Shown here: piece by piece, positions 8,761 to 16,678 of the stretch | How the letters are laid out: each line of letters starts with the position of its first letter | Position numbering within the stretch: the stretch's first letter is position 1 | Source of the DNA: Mycolicibacterium sphagni | GTDB taxonomy: Bacteria > Actinomycetota > Actinomycetes > Mycobacteriales > Mycobacteriaceae | Assembly (NCBI RefSeq): GCF_002250655.1 | Contig: NZ_NOZR01000030.1 | Coordinates: 1-64,000 of the forward strand | Reading direction: 5' to 3' | Length of the DNA stretch: 64,000 bases | Translations under genes and position numbers: made by a program | The notes under the pieces: model-generated | What the model saw: the letters and a program-made list of their open reading frames with translations, nothing else | Database searches by the model: none | What the model was told of the DNA's origin: nothing

Positions 8761-8766
8761 TACGCT
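8761..8766 (+). promoter_or_regulatory. -10 hexamer of dop (leaderless)
   Basis: TACGCT fits TANNNT and ends seven nucleotides before the dop ATG. No Shine-Dalgarno sequence precedes the start, so leaderless transcription is likely. Confidence 0.55.
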
Positions 8767-8773
8767 GGCGGCC

Positions 8774-10282
8774 ATGCAAAGGATCATCGGAACCGAGGTC
8801 GAATACGGCATCTCTTCGCCGTCCGATCCGACCGCCAATCCGATCCTGACCTCGACTCAGGCGGTGCTGGCCTATGCCGCAGCCGCCGGTATCCAGCGGG
8901 CCAAGCGCACCCGGTGGGATTACGAGGTGGAGTCACCGCTGCGTGACGCCCGTGGATTCGATCTGAGCCGGTCGTCGGGGCCGCCGCCGGTGGTCGACGC
9001 CGACGAGGTCGGCGCCGCCAACATGATCCTGACCAACGGCGCCCGGCTCTACGTCGACCACGCCCACCCGGAGTATTCAGCTCCCGAGGTCACCGATCCG
9101 CTGGATGCGGTGATCTGGGACAAGGCTGGTGAACGCGTGATGGAGGCCGCGGCCCGGCACGTGGCCAGCGTCCCCGGCGCGGCGAAGCTGCAGCTGTACA
9201 AGAACAACGTCGACGGCAAGGGCGCGTCCTACGGGTCGCACGAGAACTACCTGATGAGCCGGCAGACACCGTTCTCGGCAGTGATCTCGGGCCTGACGCC
9301 CTTCATGGTGTCCCGGCAGGTGGTGACCGGTTCGGGCCGGGTCGGAATCGGGCCGTCTGGCGACGAACCGGGCTTTCAGCTGTGCCAGCGCGCCGACTAC
9401 ATCGAGGTCGAGGTCGGCCTGGAGACGACTCTCAAGCGCGGCATCATCAATACCCGTGACGAGCCGCACGCCGACGCCGACAAGTACCGCCGCCTGCACG
9501 TCATCATCGGCGACGCCAACCTCGCCGAGACTTCGACCTACCTGAAGGTGGGCACCACCTCACTGGTGCTGGACCTCATCGAGGAAGGGGCCCAGTACGG
9601 CCTGGACCTCTCGGATCTGGCACTGGCCCGGCCCGTGCACGCAGTGCACGTGATCAGCCGGGATCCGTCCCTGCGGGCCACGGTGGCACTGGCCGACGGC
9701 CGCGAACTGACCGCGCTGGCCATGCAACGCATCTACCTGGACCGGGTGGCCAAACTGGTCGACGCCCGCGATCCCGATCCGAGTGCGTCGGCTGTGGTCG
9801 AAACCTGGGCGCACGTGCTTGACCTGCTGGAACGTGATCCGATGGAGTGTGCGGAGCTGCTGGACTGGCCGGCCAAGCTGCGGCTCCTTGAGGGTTTCCG
9901 GCAGCGGGAGAACCTGGGCTGGTCAGCGCCGCGTCTGCACCTGGTCGACCTGCAGTACTCCGATGTACGGCTCGATAAAGGGCTGTACAACCGGCTGGTC
10001 GCGCGCGGCTCGATGAAACGGCTGGTCACCGAGCAGCAGGTGATCGACGCTGTCGACAACCCGCCCACCGACACCAGGGCGTACTTCCGCGGTGAATGCC
10101 TGCGCCGGTTCGGGGCGGACATCGCCGCGGCGAGCTGGGACTCGGTGATCTTCGATCTGGGCGGCGATTCGCTGGTCCGGATTCCGACACTCGAGCCGCT
10201 GCGGGGCAGCAAAGCCCATGTCGGTGCCCTGCTCGATTCGGTCGACAGCGCAGCACAACTCGTGGAACAACTCACGACCTGA
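8774..10282 (+). CDS. dop: Pup deamidase/depupylase Dop
   Basis: Converts the C-terminal Gln of Pup to Glu and also removes Pup from substrates. The 502-residue carboxylate-amine ligase-like protein starts MQRIIGTEVEYG, with Glu8 and Glu10 in the nucleotide/metal site. The Dop-specific insertion loop (about residues 35-80) is present and Asp95 in LYVDHAHPEYS is the catalytic nucleophile position. These features separate it from PafA, which lacks the loop. The start is supported by a TACGCT hexamer seven bases upstream. It is the first gene before pup-prcB-prcA and corresponds to Rv2112c. Confidence 0.97.
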   Translation: MQRIIGTEVEYGISSPSDPTANPILTSTQAVLAYAAAAGIQRAKRTRWDYEVESPLRDARGFDLSRSSGPPPVVDADEVGAANMILTNGARLYVDHAHPEYSAPEVTDPLDAVIWDKAGERVMEAAARHVASVPGAAKLQLYKNNVDGKGASYGSHENYLMSRQTPFSAVISGLTPFMVSRQVVTGSGRVGIGPSGDEPGFQLCQRADYIEVEVGLETTLKRGIINTRDEPHADADKYRRLHVIIGDANLAETSTYLKVGTTSLVLDLIEEGAQYGLDLSDLALARPVHAVHVISRDPSLRATVALADGRELTALAMQRIYLDRVAKLVDARDPDPSASAVVETWAHVLDLLERDPMECAELLDWPAKLRLLEGFRQRENLGWSAPRLHLVDLQYSDVRLDKGLYNRLVARGSMKRLVTEQQVIDAVDNPPTDTRAYFRGECLRRFGADIAAASWDSVIFDLGGDSLVRIPTLEPLRGSKAHVGALLDSVDSAAQLVEQLTT

Positions 10283-10301
10283 CATTCGTTAGAAGGGGCA
10301 A

Positions 10302-10319
10302 TACCGGTCTCGACCGGTA
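10302..10319. promoter_or_regulatory. Perfect 18-bp palindrome between dop and pup
   Basis: TACCGGTC-TC-GACCGGTA is a perfect palindrome in the 104-bp gap between dop and pup. As DNA it could bind a dimeric regulator. As RNA it could fold as a 7-bp stem with a CTCG tetraloop, but no T-tract follows, so terminator function is doubtful. Confidence 0.4.
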
Positions 10320-10386
10320 GTGTGAAGGAACCGGCGGCCCGGCCGAATGGCACGACACAGTCGCCGATAACGAGCAGGAGGCAGCG

Positions 10387-10581
10387 ATGGCTCAAGAGCA
10401 GACCAAGCGCGGTGGCGGCGGCGGCGAGGACGATGACGTCTCCGACAACGGCGCCGGTGGCCAGGAGCGTCGCGACAAGCTCGCCGAGGAGACCGACGAT
10501 CTGCTGGACGAGATCGATGACGTCCTGGAAGAGAACGCCGAGGACTTCGTGCGCGCATACGTCCAAAAGGGCGGACAGTGA
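10387..10581 (+). CDS. pup: Prokaryotic ubiquitin-like protein Pup
   Basis: The 64-residue protein tag attached to lysines of proteasome substrates. It is Gly/Glu/Asp-rich and mostly disordered, with the Mpa-binding helix around LAEETDDLLDEIDDVLEEN and a C-terminal Gly-Gly-Gln. Because the last residue is Gln, Dop must deamidate it before PafA can ligate it. A strong AGGAGG site precedes the ATG by six bases. The stop overlaps the prcB start (GTGA), giving translational coupling to the protease. It corresponds to Rv2111c. Confidence 0.98.
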   Translation: MAQEQTKRGGGGGEDDDVSDNGAGGQERRDKLAEETDDLLDEIDDVLEENAEDFVRAYVQKGGQ

Positions 10582-11456
10582 CCTGGCCCTTTTCTGATCG
10601 CCTGGCCACCAGTTCACCCCTCACCGATCTCTCCTCGTTTTCCGATTTTCTGCGGCGAGAAGCCCCGCAGTTGCTGCCGACCAGCACCGGCGCAACCGGT
10701 GTGCTGCCCGGTGATGCACTGCCGCACGGCACCACGATCGTCGCGCTGAAGTACCCGGGTGGGGTCCTGATCGCCGGTGATCGTCGCTCGACGCAGGGCA
10801 ACATGATCGCCGGCCGCGACGTGCAGAAGGTGTACATCACCGACGACTACACGGCCACCGGCATTGCCGGCACCGCGGCTATCGCCGTTGAATTCGCCCG
10901 GCTCTACGCGGTGGAGCTGGAACACTACGAGAAGGTCGAGGGCGTCCCGCTAACGTTCCCCGGCAAGGTGAATCGCCTGTCGACCATGGTGCGCGGCAAT
11001 CTCGGTGCGGCATTGCAGGGATTCGTCGCACTGCCGCTGCTGGTCGGTTACGACCTCGACGATTCGAACCCGGTAGGGGCGGGACGGATCGTCTCGTTCG
11101 ATGCCGCCGGCGGCTGGAACATCGAAGAAGAGGGCTACCAGTCGGTCGGCTCCGGTTCGATCTTCGCCAAATCGTCGATCAAGAAGCTCTATTCCAGTGT
11201 CACCGACGCGGATTCGGCGCTTCGAGCAGCCGTCGAGGCCCTCTACGATGCCGCCGACGACGACTCGGCGACAGGCGGCCCGGATCTGGTGCGCGGCATC
11301 TTCCCGACCGCCGTCACCATCGAGGCCGAAGGTGCGGCCGACGTGCCCGAGCAGCGGATTTCGGCACTGGCGCGTGAGGTGATCGAAAAGCGTTCCAGGG
11401 CAAATTCATTCGGGCCCGGTAGCGGCCCCAGCAACGAAGCACCGCGGGTGGACTAA
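10578..11456 (+). CDS. prcB: 20S proteasome beta subunit PrcB
   Basis: Catalytic subunit of the 20S core particle, 292 residues. The propeptide (residues 1-51) is removed by autocleavage before Thr52 in HGTTIVAL, leaving Thr as the N-terminal nucleophile. The mature chain keeps Asp and Lys of the active site (GDRRSTQGN; VQKVYITD) and the Ser/Gly-rich QSVGSGSIFAKS segment. The start is GTG overlapping the pup stop by four bases. prcA starts directly after the prcB stop, matching equal production of the two rings. It corresponds to Rv2110c. Confidence 0.97.
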   Translation: MTWPFSDRLATSSPLTDLSSFSDFLRREAPQLLPTSTGATGVLPGDALPHGTTIVALKYPGGVLIAGDRRSTQGNMIAGRDVQKVYITDDYTATGIAGTAAIAVEFARLYAVELEHYEKVEGVPLTFPGKVNRLSTMVRGNLGAALQGFVALPLLVGYDLDDSNPVGAGRIVSFDAAGGWNIEEEGYQSVGSGSIFAKSSIKKLYSSVTDADSALRAAVEALYDAADDDSATGGPDLVRGIFPTAVTIEAEGAADVPEQRISALAREVIEKRSRANSFGPGSGPSNEAPRVD

Positions 11457-12239
11457 GTGAGTTTTCCATATTTCATCTCGCCTGAGCAGGCGATGCGTGA
11501 GCGTTCCGAGCTCGCACGCAAGGGTATTGCCCGGGGTCGCAGTGTGGTCGTGCTCGCCTATGACTCCGGGGTGCTATTCGTCGCGGAGAACCCGTCGCGC
11601 TCACTGCAGAAGGTCAGTGAGCTCTACGACCGGGTGGGTTTCGCGGCCGTCGGCCGGTTCAATGAGTTCGACAACCTGCGTCGGGGCGGTATCCAATTCG
11701 CCGACACTCGCGGTTACGCCTACGACCGTCGCGACGTGACAGGCCGTCAGCTGGCCAACGTCTACGCGCAGACACTGGGGACGATCTTCACCGAACAGGC
11801 CAAGCCCTACGAGGTGGAGCTGTGTGTGGCCGAGGTCGCCCACTACGGCGAGACGAAAGCCCCTGAGCTGTACCGCATCACCTATGACGGCTCGATCGCC
11901 GACGAACCACATTTCGTCGTGATGGGCGGCACCACCGAGCCGATCATCACCGCGCTCAAGGAGTCCTATTCCGAGAACGCCGCACTGGGCGACGCGGTCC
12001 AGATCGCCGTCGAGGCGTTAAGGGCGGGCATCAACGGCACCGGCAGCGGCGGCAGCAGCAGCAGCACGCCACCCGCCGAGCCTCGCGTGCTCGGCCCCGC
12101 CACGCTCGAAGTGGCCATCCTGGATGCCAGTCGGCCGCGGCGGGCGTTCCGGCGCATTACCGGCCCGGCCCTGGACGCGCTTTTGCCCAAAGCCGCGATA
12201 GCCCCTGCTGATGAGCCTGCCGCGGGAGAAGACTCCTGA
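11457..12239 (+). CDS. prcA: 20S proteasome alpha subunit PrcA
   Basis: Structural outer-ring subunit of the 20S proteasome, 260 residues. It starts MSFPYFISPEQAMRERSELA, the gating N-terminal segment plus helix H0 typical of mycobacterial PrcA, and has no N-terminal Thr nucleophile. Between rings it docks the Mpa QYL tails. A Gly/Ser-rich stretch near residue 190-200 and an extended acidic C-terminus make it slightly longer than the M. tuberculosis protein (248 residues). GTG immediately follows the prcB TAA, so it is the third cistron of the pup operon. It corresponds to Rv2109c. Confidence 0.97.
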   Translation: MSFPYFISPEQAMRERSELARKGIARGRSVVVLAYDSGVLFVAENPSRSLQKVSELYDRVGFAAVGRFNEFDNLRRGGIQFADTRGYAYDRRDVTGRQLANVYAQTLGTIFTEQAKPYEVELCVAEVAHYGETKAPELYRITYDGSIADEPHFVVMGGTTEPIITALKESYSENAALGDAVQIAVEALRAGINGTGSGGSSSSTPPAEPRVLGPATLEVAILDASRPRRAFRRITGPALDALLPKAAIAPADEPAAGEDS

Positions 12240-12287
12240 CCCAACTCGGCCGTCGGTGCCGCCCGGCCGCACGATTCTTCGTCGAGC

Positions 12288-13169
12288 ATGGGTAGCCGGA
12301 TACAACTGGCCGCGGCCGCAGCGGCGGTTATCGTCGTGCTGGCCGGTTGCGCGGGCCGAACCGATCCGCCTGCGCCGAGTGCGCAGCCCCCGCTGGCCAC
12401 GCCGTCGGTCGCCGAGGCCGATCCACCAGCCGTGGAGTCGCCGGTTCCTGCCAATGTGCCGGTACCTGACATTGACGCGTCGGCCTATGTGAGTGGCGGA
12501 TTCGCCGCCGACGGCGCGGGCGGGTTGGGCACTATCGGCTACGGGTGGGCTGACGATTCCGGTGCGGTCATAGGCCACTTGACCGTCGATCATCTGGTCC
12601 GCGACACCAGTACCCCGGATGCGGTGGAGAGTGACCATGTGGACTTCCACGCGACCGACAACTTCCCGATGCCGCCCAACCCCCGGGTTCGGGTGCTGAA
12701 AACGACCGGCAACGTCGACGTCGCCATCGTCGCCCCCGTCGACGACAATCTGGCGCCGGTGGTCGAGTTGTCGGACGGCACCCGCCTGATCGCGACCGAC
12801 TACGCCGACGCCGGCGATATCACGGTGGGACAACGTGTTTGCCACAGTGGGCAAAACGAACGCACGGCGACCATGCATGAAGTCTGCGGTCGTGTGGTCG
12901 AGGTCGGCGCGACGACGCAGTGCGTGCCGAACAATGGGTCCAGCACATGTGTGGTGTCGATACGGTCCGACCGGTCCGACGGATATCCGGGCGACCATGG
13001 TGATTCGGGCGCCGCAGCCTACACATACAACCCGAACGGGACGATCACGATCGTCGGCACGTACAAGAGCGCCAACGACGACACCGGCATCGGATCCTTC
13101 GAACCGACGTATGCGGCGATGGAAGCCTTCGGTGGGCATCCCTTCACGACTCGGGATCTGCCCCGCTAG
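12288..13169 (+). CDS. Lipoprotein with chymotrypsin-like (S1) serine protease domain
   Basis: Predicted cell-surface protease of 293 residues. A signal peptide ends in lipobox LAGC (Cys21), followed by a Pro/Ala-rich linker to about residue 60. The rest resembles streptogrisin/alpha-lytic S1 proteases. GHLTVDH aligns with the usual GFLTAGH and supplies His102, NVDVAIV supplies Asp144, and GDHGDSG supplies Ser240, so the triad looks complete although the motif around His is divergent. Four further cysteines (185, 200, 212, 221) could form disulfides. It lies 48 bp downstream of prcA on the same strand. I know of no such gene in the M. tuberculosis proteasome operon. Substrate unknown. Confidence 0.75.
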   Translation: MGSRIQLAAAAAAVIVVLAGCAGRTDPPAPSAQPPLATPSVAEADPPAVESPVPANVPVPDIDASAYVSGGFAADGAGGLGTIGYGWADDSGAVIGHLTVDHLVRDTSTPDAVESDHVDFHATDNFPMPPNPRVRVLKTTGNVDVAIVAPVDDNLAPVVELSDGTRLIATDYADAGDITVGQRVCHSGQNERTATMHEVCGRVVEVGATTQCVPNNGSSTCVVSIRSDRSDGYPGDHGDSGAAAYTYNPNGTITIVGTYKSANDDTGIGSFEPTYAAMEAFGGHPFTTRDLPR

Positions 13170-13178
13170 CAAGTTGTT

Positions 13179-14888
13179 TCATTTCGTTCGAATATGTTCG
13201 CGGTCGCCCGTGATGACCGCCAGGATGTTGTGCCAGGCATCCGACGGCTCGTTGAGTACATCGCTGTGCGTCGACGGTCCCGCCATCGGCGCACCGGTGA
13301 GGCGGCGTCCCGAGGCCAGCCGGATGACCCCGGGTATCCGGTCGGGATCGGCGCCGTGCGGGCCGAACGGCACGCCCTGGACCAGACCGATCGGATCACC
13401 GGGCGCGGTGATGGAGAATCGCAGCACCGCGGGGTTGCGGTTGTGCCAGTCCGACGAATTCTGCACGCCCACACCGGCTCCGGCGGCCTCCACGTAGACC
13501 ACCCGGTCGGCGGTCAGGCCGAACCGCTCGGCGGTGCCCAGGACCGACCCACCGTAGGAGTGGCCCAGGTAAGTCACCGGCATCGCACCGGCGCGGCGTT
13601 CGACGTCCTCGCTGAATGCGACCAGTCGCGGGGCCATCTGCAGGGCGTAGCGAGGGTCGGCGGCGGCGGCGATCCCGGCGGCCAGCCGACCGGTCGGGAA
13701 AGGCCCACCGAGATAAGTGATCATCGCCACGTCGCCGCCGGAGCCGGCGACGAATCGTCGTGCGGTTGCGACGTCGTCGGTCGCGTCGTCGAACGTCGTG
13801 TTGAGGCCGGGCACCAATACTGCCAGCGCGTGCGCCTGGTCGAGGTCCCCGGACAGTTCGATGAAGGAGTGCCGCTCGGGATCGAACGCCAGGATCTGTC
13901 GCGGCACTCGACGGTTACGGTCCAGTGGATCGGGGACGTCGGCGAGCAGGCTCTCGTAGTACTCGATGCGGTGACGGGCGTCGCGGTCGGTGGCGGCGAG
14001 GGTCGCCGACCGCAATGCCGGATCGGCATGCAGTGTCGCCCAAAGCCGTTCGGCGTCTCCCGGATCGGTTAACGTGGCGACGGCGGCGCGCAGCTTCACC
14101 TCGTCGGGTACATCGAGGCGGCGACGCTCGTCGAGGATCGCGGCGGCGATGTTGACGCGGTTGGCCGCAATTCGCGTATCCCACGGAACGCCGTCGGTGT
14201 TGCCTGCCTCGCGGGGATGCTCCTCGACCAGGCGCTGCCGCTCGGTCTGCGGCATGGCGGCCACCTGGGCGGCGATGCTGTCCTGGCCCATGTGTGGCCA
14301 GTCGGTGACCGGATCCCCGGTCAGCGCGGCGGGCCGCACCGCCGTTGACGTCGTAGGCCGGACGCCGAACGCCGCATCGATCGCCCTGGCGGCGTCGGCG
14401 TCGGCCGTGCCGACCCCGTTAAGCGCGGCCTGCAGCTCCCGGGTCAGCTCTGCGGCGCGCACGTCGAGCATCTGCCGCGCCGCCGGCTCGGCGCCGCCGC
14501 TGCAGATCACGAGCAGCGCGGACGGCTCGGGGGAGGGCCCCACTGTTCCGTCGTCGGCGACTGGGCAGCCCTCGCTGCGCGCCTCGGCCAACGCGGCCAA
14601 GACCCGGTCTCGGCCGCGACCGATGACGACGGCGGCGTCGCGCGCCTCCGCGGCGGCCAGGATCAGTCCCCGGCAGACCCGCCGTAAACCGCGGGCAGTG
14701 GAACCAAGTTTCTTCCGGGCGACGTCGGCGGCCGACCCGGTGAACACGCTGGTACCGCCATTGACCACGTCGTCGACCGTGTCGGCCTGGACCTGCAATC
14801 GACCCGCGGCGTTGTCCCATTCGGTGGCCAGTTCGGTGAGTGCCTCCGGTCGCCAGGCGAGCACCTGCGGGACGCTCGGCGTGGTCAT
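13179..14888 (-). CDS. WXG100-like/DUF1023 alpha-beta hydrolase
   Basis: A 569-residue protein with an N-terminal helical domain resembling WXG100/ESX substrates (about residues 1-110, WRPEALTELATEWDNAA) and a C-terminal alpha/beta hydrolase of the DUF1023 type. The nucleophile elbow GHSYGG puts Ser at 444, with Asp498 (APGDPIG) and His541 (STHSDVL) as likely partners. The open frame continues upstream to 14963, but the ATG at 14888 overlaps the stop of the upstream 89-residue gene (ATGA) and begins cleanly before the helical domain. Possible export by a type VII system is inferred from the fold only. The arrangement recalls the Rv2078-Rv2079 pair from memory. Confidence 0.75.
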   Translation of the reverse strand: MTTPSVPQVLAWRPEALTELATEWDNAAGRLQVQADTVDDVVNGGTSVFTGSAADVARKKLGSTARGLRRVCRGLILAAAEARDAAVVIGRGRDRVLAALAEARSEGCPVADDGTVGPSPEPSALLVICSGGAEPAARQMLDVRAAELTRELQAALNGVGTADADAARAIDAAFGVRPTTSTAVRPAALTGDPVTDWPHMGQDSIAAQVAAMPQTERQRLVEEHPREAGNTDGVPWDTRIAANRVNIAAAILDERRRLDVPDEVKLRAAVATLTDPGDAERLWATLHADPALRSATLAATDRDARHRIEYYESLLADVPDPLDRNRRVPRQILAFDPERHSFIELSGDLDQAHALAVLVPGLNTTFDDATDDVATARRFVAGSGGDVAMITYLGGPFPTGRLAAGIAAAADPRYALQMAPRLVAFSEDVERRAGAMPVTYLGHSYGGSVLGTAERFGLTADRVVYVEAAGAGVGVQNSSDWHNRNPAVLRFSITAPGDPIGLVQGVPFGPHGADPDRIPGVIRLASGRRLTGAPMAGPSTHSDVLNEPSDAWHNILAVITGDREHIRTK

Positions 14889-15154
14889 GACATTCGGAGG
14901 CGCGCGGCGGCGTCGTCGGCAGCGGCCAGTTCGTCCACCGATCGGCGCGCCACGCAAACCCACTCTTGTACGTCCGTACCGAGTCGGCGCACGTCAGCGG
15001 TGACCCGGCGGGATGCATCTGAACTGCCCAGCGCAGAACCGGGTAACGCGTCAAGACGCGCAATCTGGACGGCCGAAAGTTCGGCGGCAGTGCGGGTCAA
15101 ACGGTCCAGCAGCGCGGCCAGGGTGGCGGTATCGACGACGACCGGCTCGGGCAC
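14885..15154 (-). CDS. Small WXG100/EspC-like helical partner protein
   Basis: An 89-residue, Ala/Leu/Asp-rich protein predicted to form two long helices (about 8-40 and 50-85), like EspC/DUF2580-type type VII secretion partners. It has a WV instead of a clean WXG turn, and helix 2 is followed by AADDAAARLRMS. The start is GTG. Its stop overlaps the hydrolase start by four bases, so both are translationally coupled. It probably pairs with the N-terminal helices of the hydrolase. No ESX core component is visible nearby. The gene diverges from pafA. Confidence 0.65.
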   Translation of the reverse strand: MPEPVVVDTATLAALLDRLTRTAAELSAVQIARLDALPGSALGSSDASRRVTADVRRLGTDVQEWVCVARRSVDELAAADDAAARLRMS

Positions 15155-15258
15155 GGCTCATGCTGGCATGCCTGGAAACTCGAGGTTTTCGGCAATCCAC
15201 AGGGATCGAAGAAGGCGTTTCGCGCGCCGCTTGGCCACCACGGGCGCAAACGAACCAG

Positions 15259-15264
15259 TAGGCT
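15259..15264 (+). promoter_or_regulatory. -10 hexamer of pafA (leaderless)
   Basis: TAGGCT fits TANNNT and ends seven nucleotides before the GTG start of pafA. No ribosome-binding site is seen, supporting a leaderless transcript. Confidence 0.55.
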
Positions 15265-15271
15265 CGGTGTC

Positions 15272-16630
15272 GTGCAGCGGAGAATCATGGGCATCGAAAC
15301 CGAATTCGGTGTCACCTGCACGTTCCACGGCCATCGTCGGCTCAGTCCGGACGAGGTCGCCCGGTATCTGTTCCGCCGGGTGGTGTCGTGGGGCCGCAGC
15401 TCGAACGTGTTCCTGCGCAACGGCGCGCGCCTGTATCTCGACGTGGGTAGCCACCCGGAGTACGCCACCGCCGAGTGCGACAACTTGGTGCAGCTGGTCA
15501 CGCACGACCGCGCGGGTGAGCGGGTGCTGGAAGACCTGCTGATCGACGCCGAACAGCGCCTGGCCGACGAGGGCATCGGCGGCGACATCTACCTGTTCAA
15601 GAACAACACCGATTCGGCCGGAAACTCCTACGGCTGCCACGAGAACTATCTGATCGTGCGCGCAGGCGAATTCTCCCGGATCTCCGACGTGCTGCTCCCG
15701 TTTCTGGTCACCCGCCAGCTGATCTGCGGTGCCGGCAAGGTGTTGCAGACGCCCAAGGCCGCCACGTTCTGTCTGTCGCAGCGCGCCGAACACATCTGGG
15801 AAGGGGTGTCCAGCGCGACGACCCGCTCCCGCCCGATCATCAACACCCGCGACGAACCGCACGCCGACGCCGAGAAATACCGCCGGCTGCACGTGATCGT
15901 CGGCGATTCCAATATGTGCGAGTCCTCGACCATGCTCAAGGTCGGCACCGCCTCGCTGGTGCTGGAGATGATCGAAGCCGGTGTGGCGTTCCGTGACTTT
16001 TCGCTGGACAACCCGATCCGCGCCATCCGCGAAGTCAGCCACGACCTGACCGGGCGCCGGCCGGTCCGGCTCGCCGGCGGACGGCAGGCCAGCGCGCTGG
16101 ACATCCAACGGGAGTACTACGCGCGGGCCGTGGAGTACCTGCAGACTCGCGAGCCCAACACTCAGATCGACCAGGTGGTCGACCTGTGGGGCCGCCAGCT
16201 GGACGCCGTCGAGAGCCAGGACTTCGCGAAGGTGGACACCGAGATCGACTGGGTGATCAAGCGCAAGCTGTTCCAGCGCTACCAGGACCGCTACAACATG
16301 GAGTTGTCCGACCCGAAGATCAGCCAGCTGGACTTGGCCTACCACGACATCAAGCGCGGCCGCGGCGTGTTCGACCTGCTGCAGCGCAAGGGCCTGGCGA
16401 CCCGGATCACCACCGACGAGGAGATCGAGGCCGCCGTCGACACGCCGCCGCAGACCACCCGAGCCAAGCTTCGCGGCGAGTTCATCAGCGCGGCGCAGGA
16501 AGCCGGCCGGGATTTCACTGTCGACTGGGTGCACCTCAAGCTCAATGACCAGGCGCAGCGCACCGTGCTGTGCAAGGATCCGTTCCGCTCGGTGGACGAG
16601 CGGGTCAAGCGGCTTATCGCCAGCATGTGA
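15272..16630 (+). CDS. pafA: Pup-protein ligase PafA
   Basis: Uses ATP to phosphorylate the C-terminal glutamate of Pup and joins it to substrate lysines. The 452-residue protein starts MQRRIMGIETEFG (Glu9 and Glu11 in the ATP/Mg site) and has Asp57 in LYLDVGSHPEYA, the catalytic aspartate position. It lacks the Dop loop. PafA and Dop share INTRDEPHADA and the following KYRRLHVI segment, showing common ancestry. A TAGGCT hexamer seven bases before the GTG argues for a leaderless start. It corresponds to Rv2097c and heads the downstream pafB-pafC-tat run. Confidence 0.97.
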   Translation: MQRRIMGIETEFGVTCTFHGHRRLSPDEVARYLFRRVVSWGRSSNVFLRNGARLYLDVGSHPEYATAECDNLVQLVTHDRAGERVLEDLLIDAEQRLADEGIGGDIYLFKNNTDSAGNSYGCHENYLIVRAGEFSRISDVLLPFLVTRQLICGAGKVLQTPKAATFCLSQRAEHIWEGVSSATTRSRPIINTRDEPHADAEKYRRLHVIVGDSNMCESSTMLKVGTASLVLEMIEAGVAFRDFSLDNPIRAIREVSHDLTGRRPVRLAGGRQASALDIQREYYARAVEYLQTREPNTQIDQVVDLWGRQLDAVESQDFAKVDTEIDWVIKRKLFQRYQDRYNMELSDPKISQLDLAYHDIKRGRGVFDLLQRKGLATRITTDEEIEAAVDTPPQTTRAKLRGEFISAAQEAGRDFTVDWVHLKLNDQAQRTVLCKDPFRSVDERVKRLIASM

Positions 16631-16633
16631 CGA

Positions 16634-16655
16634 GCGCGCCGCACGAGCGGCGCGC
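16634..16655. terminator. GC-rich hairpin between pafA and pafB
   Basis: Perfect 9-bp inverted repeat GCGCGCCGC-ACGA-GCGGCGCGC three bases after the pafA stop codon. There is no T-tract, which is common in mycobacterial terminators. It may attenuate read-through into pafB, which has its own hexamer downstream. Confidence 0.5.
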
Positions 16656-16665
16656 CCATCCCGGC

Positions 16666-16671
16666 TAAGGT
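16666..16671 (+). promoter_or_regulatory. -10 hexamer of pafB (leaderless)
   Basis: TAAGGT fits TANNNT and ends seven nucleotides before the pafB GTG, just after the pafA hairpin. pafBC can therefore be transcribed separately from pafA. Confidence 0.5.
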
Positions 16672-16678
16672 CTTCCGA

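Noticed and set aside
13179..16630. Toxin-antitoxin module opposite pafA
   Set aside because: The small protein and its partner have helical WXG100-like and alpha/beta hydrolase features, not toxin-antitoxin folds; the partner is much too large.
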